Positions 1-8,173 of a stretch of 64,000 nucleotides of DNA are shown piece after piece. The DNA lies in NCBI GenBank assembly GCA_045601425.1, contig JAZRZP010000034.1, positions 62,001-126,000 on the forward strand, in the 5' to 3' direction. The stretch's first letter is position 1; each line of letters starts with the position of its first letter. A program made the translations under genes and the position numbers. The notes under the pieces were generated by a model, which was not told the origin of the DNA, did not search any database, and saw only the letters and a list, made by a program, of their open reading frames with translations. Source of the stretch: UBA1219 sp045601425 (GTDB lineage Bacteria > Bacteroidota > Bacteroidia > Bacteroidales > P3).

Positions 1-518
1 TACCAAACTACGGCATCGGGCATGAACCATGTGCCGTGCAGACGCAGAGTCTGTTCTATCACATCGCGTACACAGCCATTTCCTCCGTCGAAAATTGATA
101 TGTAATCGGCAATCTGTTTTATCTCGACTGCGGCATCGGCAGGGCAGGTACTGACTCCGGCATGCTGCATGATTTCGTAGTCGGGAATGTCGTCGCCCAT
201 GTACAGCACTTCCTCTTCCGAAAGCCCGTATTTTTTCAGGAATTCCCTGTAGGTATCCATTTTGTTGGCACAACCGGTGTAAATTTCAGCGGCACCGAGG
301 GCTTCCATGCGGTTGTTGATACTCAGTGACGTGGCCCCCGAAATCACGGCCACCGTATAGCCTTTCTTTGAGGCGTACTGCAGGGCGAAACCGTCTTTTA
401 TGTTGCCGGCACGTACAGTCTCACGGTCTCCGTATGTCCATACCGAACCGTCGGTCATGACACCGTCGAAATCGAACACAAAGGCCTTTATCTTGTGCAG
501 TTTTGCTTTATAATTCAT
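1..518 (-). CDS. kdsC: KdsC-like 3-deoxy-D-manno-octulosonate-8-phosphate phosphatase (3' end outside window)
   Basis: A HAD-superfamily phosphatase expected to dephosphorylate KDO-8-phosphate in the cytoplasm, a step in making the KDO sugar of lipopolysaccharide. Translation from the ATG at 518 gives the HAD motif I FDFDGVMTDG (Asp16 and Asp18) and, further on, a GDDIPDYEIM segment that fits the late acidic HAD motif. It lacks a large cap domain, as KdsC does. About 172 codons are visible, close to the family's full length, and the reading frame runs off the window start. It follows hldD on the same strand after 17 bases, so the two LPS-core genes are probably co-transcribed. kdsB, a later step of the same pathway, lies at 4868. 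A different small HAD phosphatase is possible but less likely given this context. Confidence 0.85.
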   Translation of the reverse strand, partial: MNYKAKLHKIKAFVFDFDGVMTDGSVWTYGDRETVRAGNIKDGFALQYASKKGYTVAVISGATSLSINNRMEALGAAEIYTGCANKMDTYREFLKKYGLSEEEVLYMGDDIPDYEIMQHAGVSTCPADAAVEIKQIADYISIFDGGNGCVRDVIEQTLRLHGTWFMPDAVVW

Positions 519-535
519 GTTATGGAGCTTTATGT

Positions 536-1501
536 TTACAGGTATTTGTTGGGAATGAGGTAGTTGGTTACATAGTCGTAAACGCCTTCCTGCAGGTTGG
601 CGAAGGGCTTGTCATAGCCCGCACGGCGGAGCTTGCCGATGTTGGCTTCGGTGAAATACTGGTATTTTTCGCGAAGGTCCATGGGCATGTCGATAAACTC
701 TATGTCGGGTTCCAGATTCATGGCACGGAAAGTGGAGCGGGCAAGTTCCAGAAAACTCTGAGCCTTTCCGGTGCCGAGGTTGTAGAGCCCGCTTTCGGGT
801 CTGTTGCGGAACAGGAAGAGCATTATGCTTACAATGTCCTTTACATATACGAAATCACGCAGTTGCATTCCGTCTTCGAAGTTCGGGTTGTGGGAACGGA
901 AAAGCTGCATTTTCCCGGTTTCGCGGACTTTGTTGAAGGTATGCAGTATAACCGAAGCCATTCGTCCCTTGTGGTATTCGTTCGGTCCGTAAACGTTGAA
1001 AAATTTCAGTCCAGCCCAGAAAGGAGGCTGTTCGGACTGTTTCAGAGCCCATTTGTCGAACTCGTTTTTCGATTTTCCGTAGAGGTTCAGCGGCTGCAGC
1101 TGCTCCACAATGTCGTGACAGTCGTCGTATCCCAGCGAACCGTCGCCGTAAGTGGCTGCCGATGAGGCGTATATCATCGGTATGCGGTTTTCGGTGCATA
1201 TTTTCCAAATGTTTTTCGTGTAGCCGAGGTTAAGTTCGAGGAATACGTTCCAGTCGGGTTCGGTAGTGTCGCTGCGTGCTCCTATGTGGAACACGAAATC
1301 TACTTCCGAAGCATTTTCCCTGAACCAGTCGATGAATACCCTGCGGTCTGTTTTTTCTCTGTATTGCTTTGGTTGCCAGTTGTTTATTCGTGCTTCTTTT
1401 GAGAAGTCGTCAACAATTACAATGTCGCTGATACCTTCATGGTTCAGTGTTCCAACCAGAGCAGAAGCTATGAATCCGGCGGCGCCTGTTACTACTATCA
1501 T
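536..1501 (-). CDS. hldD: ADP-L-glycero-D-manno-heptose 6-epimerase
   Basis: An extended short-chain dehydrogenase/reductase that converts ADP-D-glycero-D-manno-heptose to the L-glycero form for the LPS inner core. The N-terminus has the NAD(P)-binding TGAAGFIAS glycine motif at residues 5-13. The catalytic YGKSK (Tyr141, Lys145) is present, followed by FFNVYGPNEYHKGRMAS, which is characteristic of HldD rather than of UDP-galactose epimerases. The 321-residue length is normal. The gene starts 5 bases after the stop of the upstream deacetylase-like gene and ends 17 bases before kdsC, so the four genes from rarD onward look like one transcript. Confidence 0.93.
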   Translation of the reverse strand: MIVVTGAAGFIASALVGTLNHEGISDIVIVDDFSKEARINNWQPKQYREKTDRRVFIDWFRENASEVDFVFHIGARSDTTEPDWNVFLELNLGYTKNIWKICTENRIPMIYASSAATYGDGSLGYDDCHDIVEQLQPLNLYGKSKNEFDKWALKQSEQPPFWAGLKFFNVYGPNEYHKGRMASVILHTFNKVRETGKMQLFRSHNPNFEDGMQLRDFVYVKDIVSIMLFLFRNRPESGLYNLGTGKAQSFLELARSTFRAMNLEPDIEFIDMPMDLREKYQYFTEANIGKLRRAGYDKPFANLQEGVYDYVTNYLIPNKYL

Positions 1502-1506
1502 GACTT

Positions 1507-2850
1507 TTATTTGTTATGAAATTCCGTTATGTGTTTTAATATTTCTCTGTAAGTTTCCAGACCGGGATTTCCGGTTCCGTCGTTGGCGAAGTTCTCGATA
1601 TCCCAACTGCTGTAAAACGTTCCACCTGTCCGAAAAATTATATCAATCATGTAATTTATTATTCTCATGCGATTTTCAGGGTTGCCTGTTCCGAATCTGG
1701 AAGAGTATGCAACCGGGTGAATTTCCAAGTCCGTTTCAGTGTTTTTCTCCAAGTCGAAGAAGTGGAATGGTGTGCAGATTCCGGCTCTGAATCCGGGGCA
1801 GTCTTCGTAGCCCATTGAGAAATCGTCTTCTATGCTGAAATTGACCAGATTCTGGTAAGCCACCGGCAGCCGGTAGTGCAGGTGGCTGAAACGGCTCCTC
1901 AGTATGGGCTTGTGGAGTATGCCCGAAAGCCGTTCCGTTTCCATCGACAGAGTGTCGGGGCTGTCGTGAGAGTCGTATGAAAACAGATTGCCGACCTTGC
2001 CGTAATCGGTGAGGTGACGCAGCAGCAGACGGAAACGGCTCCGTGTGTAGGCAATTGGCTTGTCGTAGTCAGAAATGTTGCCTGTCGCACTGAAAAACAG
2101 TGTCTTGCAGTTGTATTTTCTCGAAATCGACAATATTTCGTCGTAGTTGTCGTATGGGTCGGTCTGTTTGCCGAAAATGGTGCGCAGGCGTGGCAATAAA
2201 GACTTGTGCTCTCTTATGTCGCGTAACATTCCCGCAATGGTCCTTACATGACCGATTCCCTTGTATTTGAAAGGAGTGCTGATGTTTATAGTGGCAATGT
2301 GTTCGAATTTCTTTCTGTGCCACTCGAATTCGGGGAACTTGCCACTTATCAGCGATTTGAGTGTTTCGCACCACATGTTTACGATAGGGTATTCTAGAAA
2401 GCTGTTGCGGCAGGCGATGCTCTTTTTGTACTCGAAACATTCGCCGGTACCGTGCGATGAAGTCGGGTATTCTTCGTAACGACTTACGAGATAGAAACTT
2501 GCGGCAAAAATATCGAATTCCAAGTCGCTTTCGCCGTCATGTACAGGAAAAATGGCCTTGAGGCGGTTTGAATGCGTGAATTCGGAAAAGGTGCCGTCAT
2601 CGAATTCGAAACATTCAGGTTCAACATTTGCTATGTTGTATTGGAAAAGTAAAGGGGAACTCTTTATGAAAATGCAGTCGTCGCACAGCCTGTCGCCGTT
2701 GTAGCAGATTTTTGCTCCCGGGTGATTCGCGAACAGCTCCCTGTCGTCGGTGAGTTTGAAATTGCAGTTGAGTATTCTGTTGAAAATCAGGTTGAATGTG
2801 TAACCGACTCTGTTTGTGATTTTTGGTGCGAAAATCAGTATCATTGGCAT
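1507..2850 (-). CDS. polysaccharide deacetylase-family protein (DUF7033-like)
   Basis: A 447-residue protein resembling Bacteroidota proteins with an N-terminal DUF7033-type region and a degenerate NodB-like polysaccharide deacetylase fold. Visible signposts are FDIFAASFYLVSRYEEY near residues 110-130, a YDSHDSPDTLSMETERL segment in the middle, and GYEDCPGFRAGICTPF followed by LEIHPVA in the last third. No signal peptide or transmembrane segment is evident. The substrate is unknown. Its place before hldD and kdsC suggests a role in surface polysaccharide or LPS metabolism, which is inference only. The ATG at 2850 directly abuts the rarD stop codon. A second in-frame ATG two codons downstream could be the real start. 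Confidence 0.65.
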   Translation of the reverse strand: MPMILIFAPKITNRVGYTFNLIFNRILNCNFKLTDDRELFANHPGAKICYNGDRLCDDCIFIKSSPLLFQYNIANVEPECFEFDDGTFSEFTHSNRLKAIFPVHDGESDLEFDIFAASFYLVSRYEEYPTSSHGTGECFEYKKSIACRNSFLEYPIVNMWCETLKSLISGKFPEFEWHRKKFEHIATINISTPFKYKGIGHVRTIAGMLRDIREHKSLLPRLRTIFGKQTDPYDNYDEILSISRKYNCKTLFFSATGNISDYDKPIAYTRSRFRLLLRHLTDYGKVGNLFSYDSHDSPDTLSMETERLSGILHKPILRSRFSHLHYRLPVAYQNLVNFSIEDDFSMGYEDCPGFRAGICTPFHFFDLEKNTETDLEIHPVAYSSRFGTGNPENRMRIINYMIDIIFRTGGTFYSSWDIENFANDGTGNPGLETYREILKHITEFHNK

Positions 2851-3741
2851 CTATTTTTTTGACAGTTTTTTTGATTTCGTTTGCGAAAGGGTGTAAAGCA
2901 GCAGTCCTGACCATATGAAAATGAAGCATACGAGGTGTGCTTTGGTGAAATTTTCATTGAAGACGAATGTTCCTATGACGAGTTGGAAAGTGGGGGAGAG
3001 GTATTGTATGAATCCGAGTGTGGAAAGCTGTATCCTCTGAGTTGCCATGCCGAACCACAGCATCGGAACGGCCGTGACCGCACCCGAAAGAGCAAGGAGT
3101 ACTGCCGTCGTCAAGTCGAAGTGACACAGGGTATTGTTCCCCTGCACGAAAGTCGTCGCGAGGTACGCCAGTGCAGGCACGCTCATGAAAAGCGTTTCCA
3201 CCGTAAGGGCAGGAGTGGCGTCGATGCCTGCTTTCTTGCGGAAATAGGCATACAATGTGAAAGTAAGGGCAATGACTGCCGAAATCCATGGAAATTCACC
3301 GTAGCCTGCAGTGAGATACACTACGCCAGTCGTGGCCAGAATTAGGGCAGTCCACTGGATTTTGTTCATCTTTTCGTGCAGGAATATGCAGCCGAAGAGT
3401 ATGCTGAAAAGCGGGTTTATGTAGTGTCCCAGACTCGACTGTATGATGTTGCCGCTGTTTATGGCCCAAATATAGACTCCCCAGTTAGCTGTCATCAGCA
3501 AGCCGGTCAGCAGAAGCGTGCCCCATTGGCGGAGAGTCTTCACATGCTGGCGTATGCGGCAGCGTTTTATCACCGAGAAGAACAATACCATGAAAACCAT
3601 CGACCAGAACAGCCGGTGACAGAGGATTTCCACTGCCGGAACGTGTTGCAGGAGCTTCCAGTACAAAGGGTAGAAACCCCATGCAAGGTAACAGATTATG
3701 GCATAGAATACACCCTTTTTATGTTCCGAAACTTCAGGCAT
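2851..3741 (-). CDS. rarD: RarD-family EamA transporter
   Basis: An inner-membrane permease of the drug/metabolite transporter superfamily. The N-terminal KKGVFYAIICYLAWGFYPL and the following LCHRLFWS are typical of RarD, and about ten hydrophobic helices are spread over 296 residues, the usual EamA length. The family's substrate is not well established; chloramphenicol sensitivity named it in Pseudomonas. The C-terminus is lysine-rich (KSKKLSKK). The gene is first in the run leading to hldD and kdsC, and its stop at 2851 touches the next start codon. No consensus promoter was seen immediately upstream. Confidence 0.85.
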   Translation of the reverse strand: MPEVSEHKKGVFYAIICYLAWGFYPLYWKLLQHVPAVEILCHRLFWSMVFMVLFFSVIKRCRIRQHVKTLRQWGTLLLTGLLMTANWGVYIWAINSGNIIQSSLGHYINPLFSILFGCIFLHEKMNKIQWTALILATTGVVYLTAGYGEFPWISAVIALTFTLYAYFRKKAGIDATPALTVETLFMSVPALAYLATTFVQGNNTLCHFDLTTAVLLALSGAVTAVPMLWFGMATQRIQLSTLGFIQYLSPTFQLVIGTFVFNENFTKAHLVCFIFIWSGLLLYTLSQTKSKKLSKK

Positions 3742-3801
3742 CTTTTTTCGGTCGCTATATAAAAAAAACGGAAAAACTTCTCAATCTTTCCGTTTGTCAA
3801 G

Positions 3802-3873
3802 TAGCGGGGGCTGGATTCGAACCAACGACCTCCGGGTTATGAGCCCGACGAGCTGCCACTGCTCTACCCCGCA
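3802..3873 (-). tRNA. initiator tRNA-fMet (CAT)
   Basis: The minus strand folds as a complete tRNA of 72 nucleotides with anticodon CAT. The anticodon stem ends in three consecutive G-C pairs (GGG...CCC) and the first acceptor pair is mismatched (T1 opposite T72). Both features mark initiator tRNAs. The T loop is TTCGAAT and no CCA is encoded. A -7 promoter motif (TACTTTTG, minus strand) lies just upstream at 3890-3897. Confidence 0.93.
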
Positions 3874-3889
3874 GTGTTATTTCAGTTTG

Positions 3890-3897
3890 CAAAAGTA
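3890..3897 (-). promoter_or_regulatory. -7 promoter element for tRNA-fMet
   Basis: Minus strand reads TACTTTTG, matching the Bacteroidota TAnnTTTG consensus, 17 bases upstream of the tRNA 5' end. Confidence 0.6.
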
Positions 3898-4144
3898 CGA
3901 CTTTTTCCGGAAATAGCCAAATTTTTTTGATTAAAAATAATTCTTTTTACCGTATTATGTTTAAAATCAATAATTTGTAAATAGAAATATTTCGCTGGAA
4001 AAACTCTTTTCCAATACTGAAACCCGACTGGAAAAACTGCTTTCCATGAAAAATAAGCATGGAAAATTCATTGAACTTACGCTGGAAAAAAATGCGGTAT
4101 CGAAAAAAATGAAAAAATGTTCGGTAAAAATGAAAAAAAAATTG
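3898..4144. other. AT-rich intergenic region with repeated GGAAAA hairpins
   Basis: No gene is seen here. It contains two nearly identical 18-base inverted repeats of the form TGGAAA...TTTCCA at 3996-4013 and 4029-4046, spaced 33 bases apart, followed by two further GGAAAA half-sites near 4070 and 4084. They may be operator sites or transcript hairpins upstream of the deoxynucleoside kinase gene. Confidence 0.5.
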
Positions 4145-4152
4145 TATATTTG
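4145..4152 (+). promoter_or_regulatory. -7 promoter element for the dNK-kdsB run
   Basis: TATATTTG matches the TAnnTTTG consensus. It leaves a leader of about 80 bases before the ATG at 4243. No convincing -33 TTTG was seen. Confidence 0.55.
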
Positions 4153-4242
4153 CAGTTCGTTGTTTTATGGTAGAAAAGAACTATCCGTTTGTAAACCAAC
4201 GATATAAATATAAAAAGAAGTTCAAGTCAAAAATAAAGTTTT

Positions 4243-4857
4243 ATGCACATAGCAATAGCAGGAAATATAGGCTCGGGCAAGACAACCCTGACAAATCTTT
4301 TGTCCAAACATCTCGGCTACGAAACTTTGTTCGAAAACACTGAGGACAATCCCTATATCAACAGCTTTTACGAAGACATGAGACGTTGGTCTTTCAACCT
4401 TCAGATATATTTTCTTCACACACGTTTCAAGCAAATCGTTGATATACAGAAGGACAACCGCAATGTGATACAGGACCGTACCATTTACGAAGATGCCTAC
4501 ATCTTCGCGCCTAACCTGCATGAAATGGGGCTGATGAATACACGCGACTATGAGAACTATCTCGCCACTTTCGAACTGGTATCCTCGTTCATAAAATATC
4601 CCGACCTGATAATTTACCTGCGCGGAAGCGTTCCCACACTCGTAAGTCAGATACAGAAGCGCGGAAGGGACTACGAAAGCACCATACGGCTCGACTACCT
4701 CTCAAGTCTGAACAACTTTTATGAAGACTGGATCTCAAAATACGACAAGGGAAAACTCCTTGTTATTGATATAGAAGAACTTAACTTCGCCGACAACCCC
4801 GAGGATCTCGGAATCGTCATCGACAGAATAAATGCAGAATTTAACAGGTTATTCTAA
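4243..4857 (+). CDS. deoxynucleoside kinase
   Basis: A cytoplasmic P-loop kinase that phosphorylates deoxynucleosides in nucleotide salvage; the exact base preference (dA/dG versus dC) cannot be read from sequence. The Walker A GNIGSGKT lies at residues 7-14. The family motifs ENTEDNPY, VIQDRTIYEDAYIF and a lid-like RGRDYE are all present. The length of 204 residues is typical of bacterial dGK/dAK enzymes. It is the first gene of a plus-strand run, and kdsB starts 10 bases after its stop. Confidence 0.88.
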   Translation: MHIAIAGNIGSGKTTLTNLLSKHLGYETLFENTEDNPYINSFYEDMRRWSFNLQIYFLHTRFKQIVDIQKDNRNVIQDRTIYEDAYIFAPNLHEMGLMNTRDYENYLATFELVSSFIKYPDLIIYLRGSVPTLVSQIQKRGRDYESTIRLDYLSSLNNFYEDWISKYDKGKLLVIDIEELNFADNPEDLGIVIDRINAEFNRLF

Positions 4858-4867
4858 GGTTTTGAAA

Positions 4868-5611
4868 ATGAAAGTGTTAGGAATTATACCGGCTCGTTAT
4901 GCTTCAACCCGTTTTCCGGGAAAGCCCTTGGCTGTGATAGGTAACAAACCTATGATACAGCACGTTTTCGAGCGTGTTTCTGCCATCAGTGCCGTCGATG
5001 AAGTCGTAGTCGCCACCGATGACGACCGTATATTCCGAAAAGTATTGGAGTTCGGAGGCAAGGTCGTGATGACGGCAACAACACACAAGTCGGGTACCGA
5101 CCGCTGTGGAGAAGTGCTTGAAAAAATCGCGGCGGAAGGAGGAAAGTTCGATGTGGTGATAAACATTCAGGGTGACGAGCCCTTTGTGGAACATACTCAG
5201 ATAGAAAGTCTCATAGGCTGTTTCGACGATGAAAACGTGCAGATAGCCACATTGAAGAAGCAGATTGCATCGCAGGAGGAACTCGAATCGCCGAATGTGG
5301 TGAAGCTGGTCTGCGACAAGAGTGACAACGCATTGTATTTCAGTCGGTTCTCTCTGCCGTTCCAACGTGGAAAAAATGTGGAAAACTGGCTGGATTCGCA
5401 CCGGTACTTCAAACATATCGGTATTTACGCATACCGCACCGGAGTGCTGCGTGACATTGTGAAAATGCAGCAGACACCCCTTGAATGCTGCGAATCGCTG
5501 GAACAGCTGCGCTGGCTCGAAAACGGCATGAAAATAAAAGTTGCAGAGACAGACCACGAAAACATAGCCATCGATACTCCCGATGATTTACTTAAACTGA
5601 AAAATTTATAA
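4868..5611 (+). CDS. kdsB: CMP-KDO synthetase
   Basis: 3-deoxy-manno-octulosonate cytidylyltransferase, which activates KDO with CTP before its transfer to lipid A. The N-terminus IIPARYASTRFPGKPLA is the KdsB nucleotide-binding signature, and the middle holds NIQGDEPF and the C-terminal AIDTPDDL. I chose the ATG at 4868, giving 247 residues. An upstream in-frame ATG at 4832 would add twelve residues not expected in the family and would overlap the preceding gene. kdsC, from the same pathway, is in the minus-strand run at the window start. Confidence 0.93.
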   Translation: MKVLGIIPARYASTRFPGKPLAVIGNKPMIQHVFERVSAISAVDEVVVATDDDRIFRKVLEFGGKVVMTATTHKSGTDRCGEVLEKIAAEGGKFDVVINIQGDEPFVEHTQIESLIGCFDDENVQIATLKKQIASQEELESPNVVKLVCDKSDNALYFSRFSLPFQRGKNVENWLDSHRYFKHIGIYAYRTGVLRDIVKMQQTPLECCESLEQLRWLENGMKIKVAETDHENIAIDTPDDLLKLKNL

Positions 5612-5614
5612 ACA

Positions 5615-7375
5615 ATGAATATAACAGATTGTATAGTATCACTTTTGAAATCCGGCAACTCGGTAGAACTCAACGGAATAGGTGCGTTTGAAGTAAAAGA
5701 CAGAAACGCTTATTTCGACGAGTCGACAAACACCTTTTATCCAAAATCGCAAACCGTGGTTTTCCGCCAATACACGGAAGACAAGGGAAACATTGTCCCG
5801 ATTATTGCCAAAAAGGATTGTGTAGACGAGGAAACTGCAATGCAGATGTGGAACAATTATGCCTGTGCCTTGAAGGAAAAATTGCAGAACGAACACATTC
5901 ACGTTTTTCCGGAAATAGGTGAGCTTCATTGCGATAATGCCGGCAGATACAGTTTTACTTCGGTAGAAGGACTTAATCTGTTGAACAACAACGGCGTGTC
6001 TCAGCCTTTGTCAGGTATAACTACTTTCGACATTGATGAAAACGAATCGGATCCGTTTGACGTTTTTGACAATCCCGTTATTCCATCCGACGAGCCGGAA
6101 GAACCTGTAGCAGAACCCGTTCCGGAACCGGATCCCGAGTCTGTTCCCGAACCGGCACCCGTCGCAGAGCCGGTACCGGAACCCGTTTCGGCCCCCGAAC
6201 CGGTAGCCGTTCCTGCTCCGGAGCCTGTCGTAGAGCCAGCCCCGGAACCTGTATCCGCTTCGGAACCCGTTGCAGAACCAGTACCGGAACCCGAACCCGA
6301 ACCCGCTCCTGAACCTGTTTCAGCACCGGAACCCCACCCCGAACCTGTTAAAAAACAGAAAATAGAGGATATCCTCGGTGAGGACGATGCGAAAGGAAAA
6401 ACAGGTGAGAAGAAGAAAAAGAAAAAATGGCCGTGGATTCTTCTGATAATACTTCTTGTGCTGTTGATCGGTGCAGGAGCTTATTACTATTTCATGATTT
6501 ACAAGAAACAGAATCAGCCCGCACCTCAGCCTGTCGTGACTGAAAATCCCGACACGCTTGCAAGTCAGGAAGTTGAAGAGGACACCGTGACATCCGATAC
6601 CTTGAATGCAGAACTCGAAGGTGAAGAACTCGAAGATGCGGAAACTCAGGAAAATCCCGAATCGGAAGAAACTGCTCCCGAAACAGGTATAAAGCTCGTC
6701 GATTTCAACATGAACGGCATAACGAATCCCTATACTTACGATTATTCCCAAATACCCATTGAAGATCCTGATGCAGTGGAAAACAACCGCAACAAGATTC
6801 TCAGCGGCATTTCTGCAAAACTGAAGAGTTATTTGAACGGCAAGGGTTATTCGACTGCAGTAGAACCAATGAAAGGCAAACTCTCCGGTTACATTGACGA
6901 CCGTCTGACGGAAAAGTTCGGCTTCGATGAATTTAATATCTTCAAAGTGCTTACTTACAACGATTACGTACGCACTTCCTGCTCCGATGAACTTCAAAAC
7001 CGTCGTCAGCAGAAAGCCCGTTCCGAAGTGCAGAAGGAACTTACTGGTGAGTTATTTGAAACATATCTGCAGGAACTTATTTCCGAAGGTGCCGTTCACA
7101 AGGACGTTGTGCCTGTGCCGAAACCTGTAACGTCGCCAGTCTATTCCAATTCAAAACAGGGATTCGACGTTATTGCCGGAACTTTCAGCGACAAGAATGC
7201 AGCAATGGCAATGGCTGCACGCAACAAAAAGAAAGGTTGTGACGCTTACGTTATCCAAAAGGGTAATTTCTACTATGTAAGCCTTGGCAGCGCTTCGTCT
7301 CAGACACAGATAGAACGCGTGATGTTCCAGCTCAAGACGTGGTACACAAGTAATCTGGCAATAAAAAAATGGTAA
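5615..7375 (+). CDS. HU-domain / SPOR-domain membrane protein with Pro-Glu linker
   Basis: A 586-residue single-pass protein. Residues 1-130 resemble the prokaryotic CCDC81-like HU domains found in Bacteroidota (VELNGIGAFEVK near the start). Residues about 160-250 are an EP/VPEP-rich repeat linker. A lysine-rich stretch leads into one transmembrane helix at about 271-296 (WPWILLIILLVLLIGAGAYY). The last 70 residues, starting FDVIAGTFSDKN, form a SPOR domain, which in characterised proteins binds denuded peptidoglycan at division sites. The layout places the HU-like part in the cytoplasm and SPOR in the periplasm, a possible link between nucleoid and cell wall. It starts three bases after kdsB and is followed by a strong terminator. 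Confidence 0.8.
   Translation: MNITDCIVSLLKSGNSVELNGIGAFEVKDRNAYFDESTNTFYPKSQTVVFRQYTEDKGNIVPIIAKKDCVDEETAMQMWNNYACALKEKLQNEHIHVFPEIGELHCDNAGRYSFTSVEGLNLLNNNGVSQPLSGITTFDIDENESDPFDVFDNPVIPSDEPEEPVAEPVPEPDPESVPEPAPVAEPVPEPVSAPEPVAVPAPEPVVEPAPEPVSASEPVAEPVPEPEPEPAPEPVSAPEPHPEPVKKQKIEDILGEDDAKGKTGEKKKKKKWPWILLIILLVLLIGAGAYYYFMIYKKQNQPAPQPVVTENPDTLASQEVEEDTVTSDTLNAELEGEELEDAETQENPESEETAPETGIKLVDFNMNGITNPYTYDYSQIPIEDPDAVENNRNKILSGISAKLKSYLNGKGYSTAVEPMKGKLSGYIDDRLTEKFGFDEFNIFKVLTYNDYVRTSCSDELQNRRQQKARSEVQKELTGELFETYLQELISEGAVHKDVVPVPKPVTSPVYSNSKQGFDVIAGTFSDKNAAMAMAARNKKKGCDAYVIQKGNFYYVSLGSASSQTQIERVMFQLKTWYTSNLAIKKW
6100..6345 (+). repeat. degenerate Pro-Glu coding repeat
   Basis: An imperfect tandem repeat of codons for P-E-P-V and A-P-E-P units inside the HU/SPOR gene. 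It forms the flexible periplasm- or cytoplasm-spanning linker and may vary in length between strains. Confidence 0.75.
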
Positions 7376-7383
7376 AATAATAT

Positions 7384-7419
7384 AGCGGAAGTTGAACGGC
7401 CTTCAGCTTCCGCTATTTT
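7384..7419 (+). terminator. rho-independent terminator after the HU/SPOR gene
   Basis: A 13-base stem (AGCGGAAGTTGAA with one G-T pair), 5-base loop and T-rich tail. It lies upstream of the trmB start chosen here and argues against the earlier in-frame start at 7392. Confidence 0.85.
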
Positions 7420-7433
7420 CATGTCTTTACAGA

Positions 7434-8099
7434 ATGGGCAAAAACAAATTGGCACGTTTCGAGGAAAATACCACTTTCCCCAATCTTTTTCAGGTATCCT
7501 ACGAATTTCTCCAGCAGAATGAATTTCCTTTACGCGGAAAGTGGCATTCCGATTTCTTCCGCAATGACAACCCCATAGTTCTGGAACTTGGCTGCGGAAA
7601 AGGCGAATACACGGTGAACCTCGCAAAAAAATACCCCAATAAAAACTTCATCGGCGTTGATATAAAAGGAGCTCGGCTTTGGCGTGGATGCAAGACTTCG
7701 AACGAAGACAACATGAGCAACGTGGCCTTCGTAAGGACACGGATACAGCAGATTGAACTCATTTTCGGTCCCGGCGAAGTGTCCGAAATATGGGTAACTT
7801 TCCCCGACCCGCAGCCGAAGAAACCGAACAAGCGGCTTACTTCGGAACGTTTCCTTTCCTATTACAAGAAAATTCTCAGACCTGACAGTCTGGTACATCT
7901 CAAAACCGATTCTTACGAACTTCACGACTATACCCTGAATGAGGTGATACCGCAAGGTGGCTATACGGTGAAATTCGCTACCGACGACTTGTATGCTTCG
8001 GATTTTCAGGACGATGTGAGGGAAGTACATACTTTTTACGAGGATATGTTCCTCAAGGAGGGTAAAAAAATAACTTACATACAGTTCGTCATTCCCTGA
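7434..8099 (+). CDS. trmB: tRNA (guanine-N7-)-methyltransferase
   Basis: A class I SAM-dependent methyltransferase that makes m7G46 in tRNA. The SAM site LELGCGKGEYT and the TrmB signature FPDPQPKKPNKRLTS are visible. The start is placed at the ATG at 7434 (MGKNKLARFEE), giving 221 residues, because the longer frame would begin inside the upstream terminator. It ends just before a bidirectional terminator shared with the convergent B12 lipoprotein gene. Confidence 0.92.
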   Translation: MGKNKLARFEENTTFPNLFQVSYEFLQQNEFPLRGKWHSDFFRNDNPIVLELGCGKGEYTVNLAKKYPNKNFIGVDIKGARLWRGCKTSNEDNMSNVAFVRTRIQQIELIFGPGEVSEIWVTFPDPQPKKPNKRLTSERFLSYYKKILRPDSLVHLKTDSYELHDYTLNEVIPQGGYTVKFATDDLYASDFQDDVREVHTFYEDMFLKEGKKITYIQFVIP

Positions 8100-8118
8100 A
8101 ATTTTATTTCAGCATCAT

Positions 8119-8161
8119 AAAAAAACGAGCCTCCCTGCTTTCGGAGAGGCCCGTTTTTTTT
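8119..8161. terminator. bidirectional terminator between trmB and the BtuG-like gene
   Basis: A GC-rich hairpin (GCCTC...GAGGC core) flanked by a run of A on the left and of T on the right, lying between two convergent genes. Confidence 0.8.
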
Positions 8162-8173
8162 GTGCAAAAGCGG

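Noticed and set aside
6078..6326. Antisense ORF over the Pro-Glu repeat
   Set aside because: It is an artefact of the repetitive codons and has no start context or homology that I recognise.
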